Under the pieces are notes generated by a model. It saw only the letters and a list, made by a program, of their open reading frames with translations. It had not been told where the DNA came from and ran no database searches. The translations under genes and the position numbers were made by a program. From Saprospiraceae bacterium (lineage in GTDB: Bacteria > Bacteroidota > Bacteroidia > Chitinophagales > Saprospiraceae): a DNA stretch of 6,967 bases. The DNA lies in contig JADKGL010000021.1 in NCBI GenBank assembly GCA_016722295.1, positions 1 through 6,967 on the forward strand, in the 5' to 3' direction. Positions 6,439 through 6,967 of this stretch are shown here, piece by piece. Every line of letters starts with the position of its first letter. The stretch's first letter is position 1.

Positions 6439-6472
6439 TGTTCGCCAAAGTTGTATAGCATTAACGTTAAGC
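6417..6472 (+). other. Short, degenerate attC-like site
   Basis: The right end has the same layout as the long elements: L' TATAGCA (6454-6460), spacer TTAAC (6461-6465), R' GTTAAGC (6466-6472), the last a perfect GTTRRRY. L' can pair with TGCTATA at 6417-6423, inside the last codons of the nuclease-like gene. The expected R'' (GCTTAAC) is not found just upstream, where ATTTCAT stands, and the centre is not palindromic. It may be a decayed or truncated attC, or a site needing a different fold. It marks the likely boundary between two coding cassettes. Confidence 0.4.
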
Positions 6473-6568
6473 GGTATTGTATAAACTTTTAAAGATTATG
6501 AGAATTCTGGAAAACAAAAACGTGTTCAGAATATTTTCATGCAAAATAAATTAAAAAGGAGAGTTAAG

Positions 6569-6967
6569 ATGCTCGGAGATAAATTAAAGGAAATGTATTT
6601 AGAAAATGGATTCAATAAAAACGTAATAAAAAATCCAGAAAACTATTCTGGACCGTTTCTTATTGATGTAGATGAATCCTATGTCAGCGCAAAAAATAAA
6701 ATTATGATTTTTGGACAGGAAACATATGGTTGGAAAAATTTTTCAGAATATAAAAATGAATCGAATTGTATTGAAGAATATATACAGCATTATAAAGAGT
6801 TTAATAATGGGCTTGGTTATTATGTAACACCCTTTTGGTATGCATTCAATTATTTTAAGAACTGTATTGATGAGTCTCACGTAATATGGAATAATATTAG
6901 CAAATTTGATTATCTTGAAAGAAGCATTTTATTTGCTCCAGAGGATGAACAAACAGAGCTAATCACA
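6569..6967 (+). CDS. Unknown protein with KIMIFGQETYGW motif, 3' end cut by window
   Basis: The frame opens with ATG at 6569, preceded by AAGGAG at 6556-6561 with a 7-nt gap, and stays open for all 133 codons to the window edge. No membrane helix or signal peptide is seen. The one strong motif is KIMIFGQETYGW at residues 44-55: a hydrophobic strand running into GQET. It recalls a group of uncharacterised proteins with a GQETNGW motif, and loosely the strand-then-GQ active-site start of uracil-DNA-glycosylase-fold proteins. That link is only a guess. The gene starts 96 nt after the GTTAAGC box, making it the next cassette gene in the row, same strand. The intervening bases show no clear promoter. 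Confidence 0.7.
   Translation, partial: MLGDKLKEMYLENGFNKNVIKNPENYSGPFLIDVDESYVSAKNKIMIFGQETYGWKNFSEYKNESNCIEEYIQHYKEFNNGLGYYVTPFWYAFNYFKNCIDESHVIWNNISKFDYLERSILFAPEDEQTELIT

Noticed and set aside
6851..6864. 14-base match TATTTTAAGAACTG shared with the gene-less body at 3953-3966
   Set aside because: Low-complexity A/T string in an AT-rich sequence with no match in the flanks; likely chance.

Overview
The window is low in G+C and its reading direction is almost wholly rightward. A class III cyclase with a TPR-like tail, a heavy-metal P1B ATPase and an array resembling integron cassettes suggest a spirochaete (Leptospira- or Treponema-like). This is an inference from gene style, not a proven assignment.

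Left part (1-2866): two decaying genes. First comes the 3' part of a class III adenylate/guanylate cyclase. Its catalytic domain is intact in the visible part, but the reading frame breaks near 680, and the normal C-terminal tail continues in another frame to 838. Next, 32 bases on, is a Zn/Cd/Pb-type P1B ATPase, broken by an in-frame stop, a degraded stretch at about 1228-1276 and a cluster of single-base losses. A long open remnant (1277-2866) keeps the CPC, DKTGT and GDGVND motifs.

Middle (2867-3372): no convincing gene. There is a weak 62-codon ORF, an isolated core-like site (TTAACGTTGGAT) and a cluster of small hairpins.

Array (3373-5687): three elements of 289-301 bp, each starting GCATAAC and ending GTTATGC. 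Each looks like an unusually long, multi-branched integron attC site. In B and C the left end reads R box, 3-nt spacer, L box GAGTATCC, and the right end reads L box GGATACTC, spacer TTAAC, R box. Inside are nested inverted repeats. The last hairpin differs between copies with both arms changing together, in copy C across its whole length, so pairing appears to be what is kept. Between the elements lie two nearly identical copies of a body of about 713 bp with no substantial ORF. The result is a tandem duplication with a 1012-bp period, as expected for a duplicated non-coding cassette.

Right part (5688-6967): two genes in cassette position. The first begins 40 nt after the end of attC C and encodes a 236-residue protein with a PD-(D/E)XK nuclease-like pattern. 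It ends over a short, degenerate attC-like site (GTTAAGC at 6466). A second gene, cut by the window end, encodes an unknown protein with a KIMIFGQETYGW motif. No integrase gene is in the window, so the array could belong to a chromosomal integron lying outside it or to an integrase-less attC cluster.
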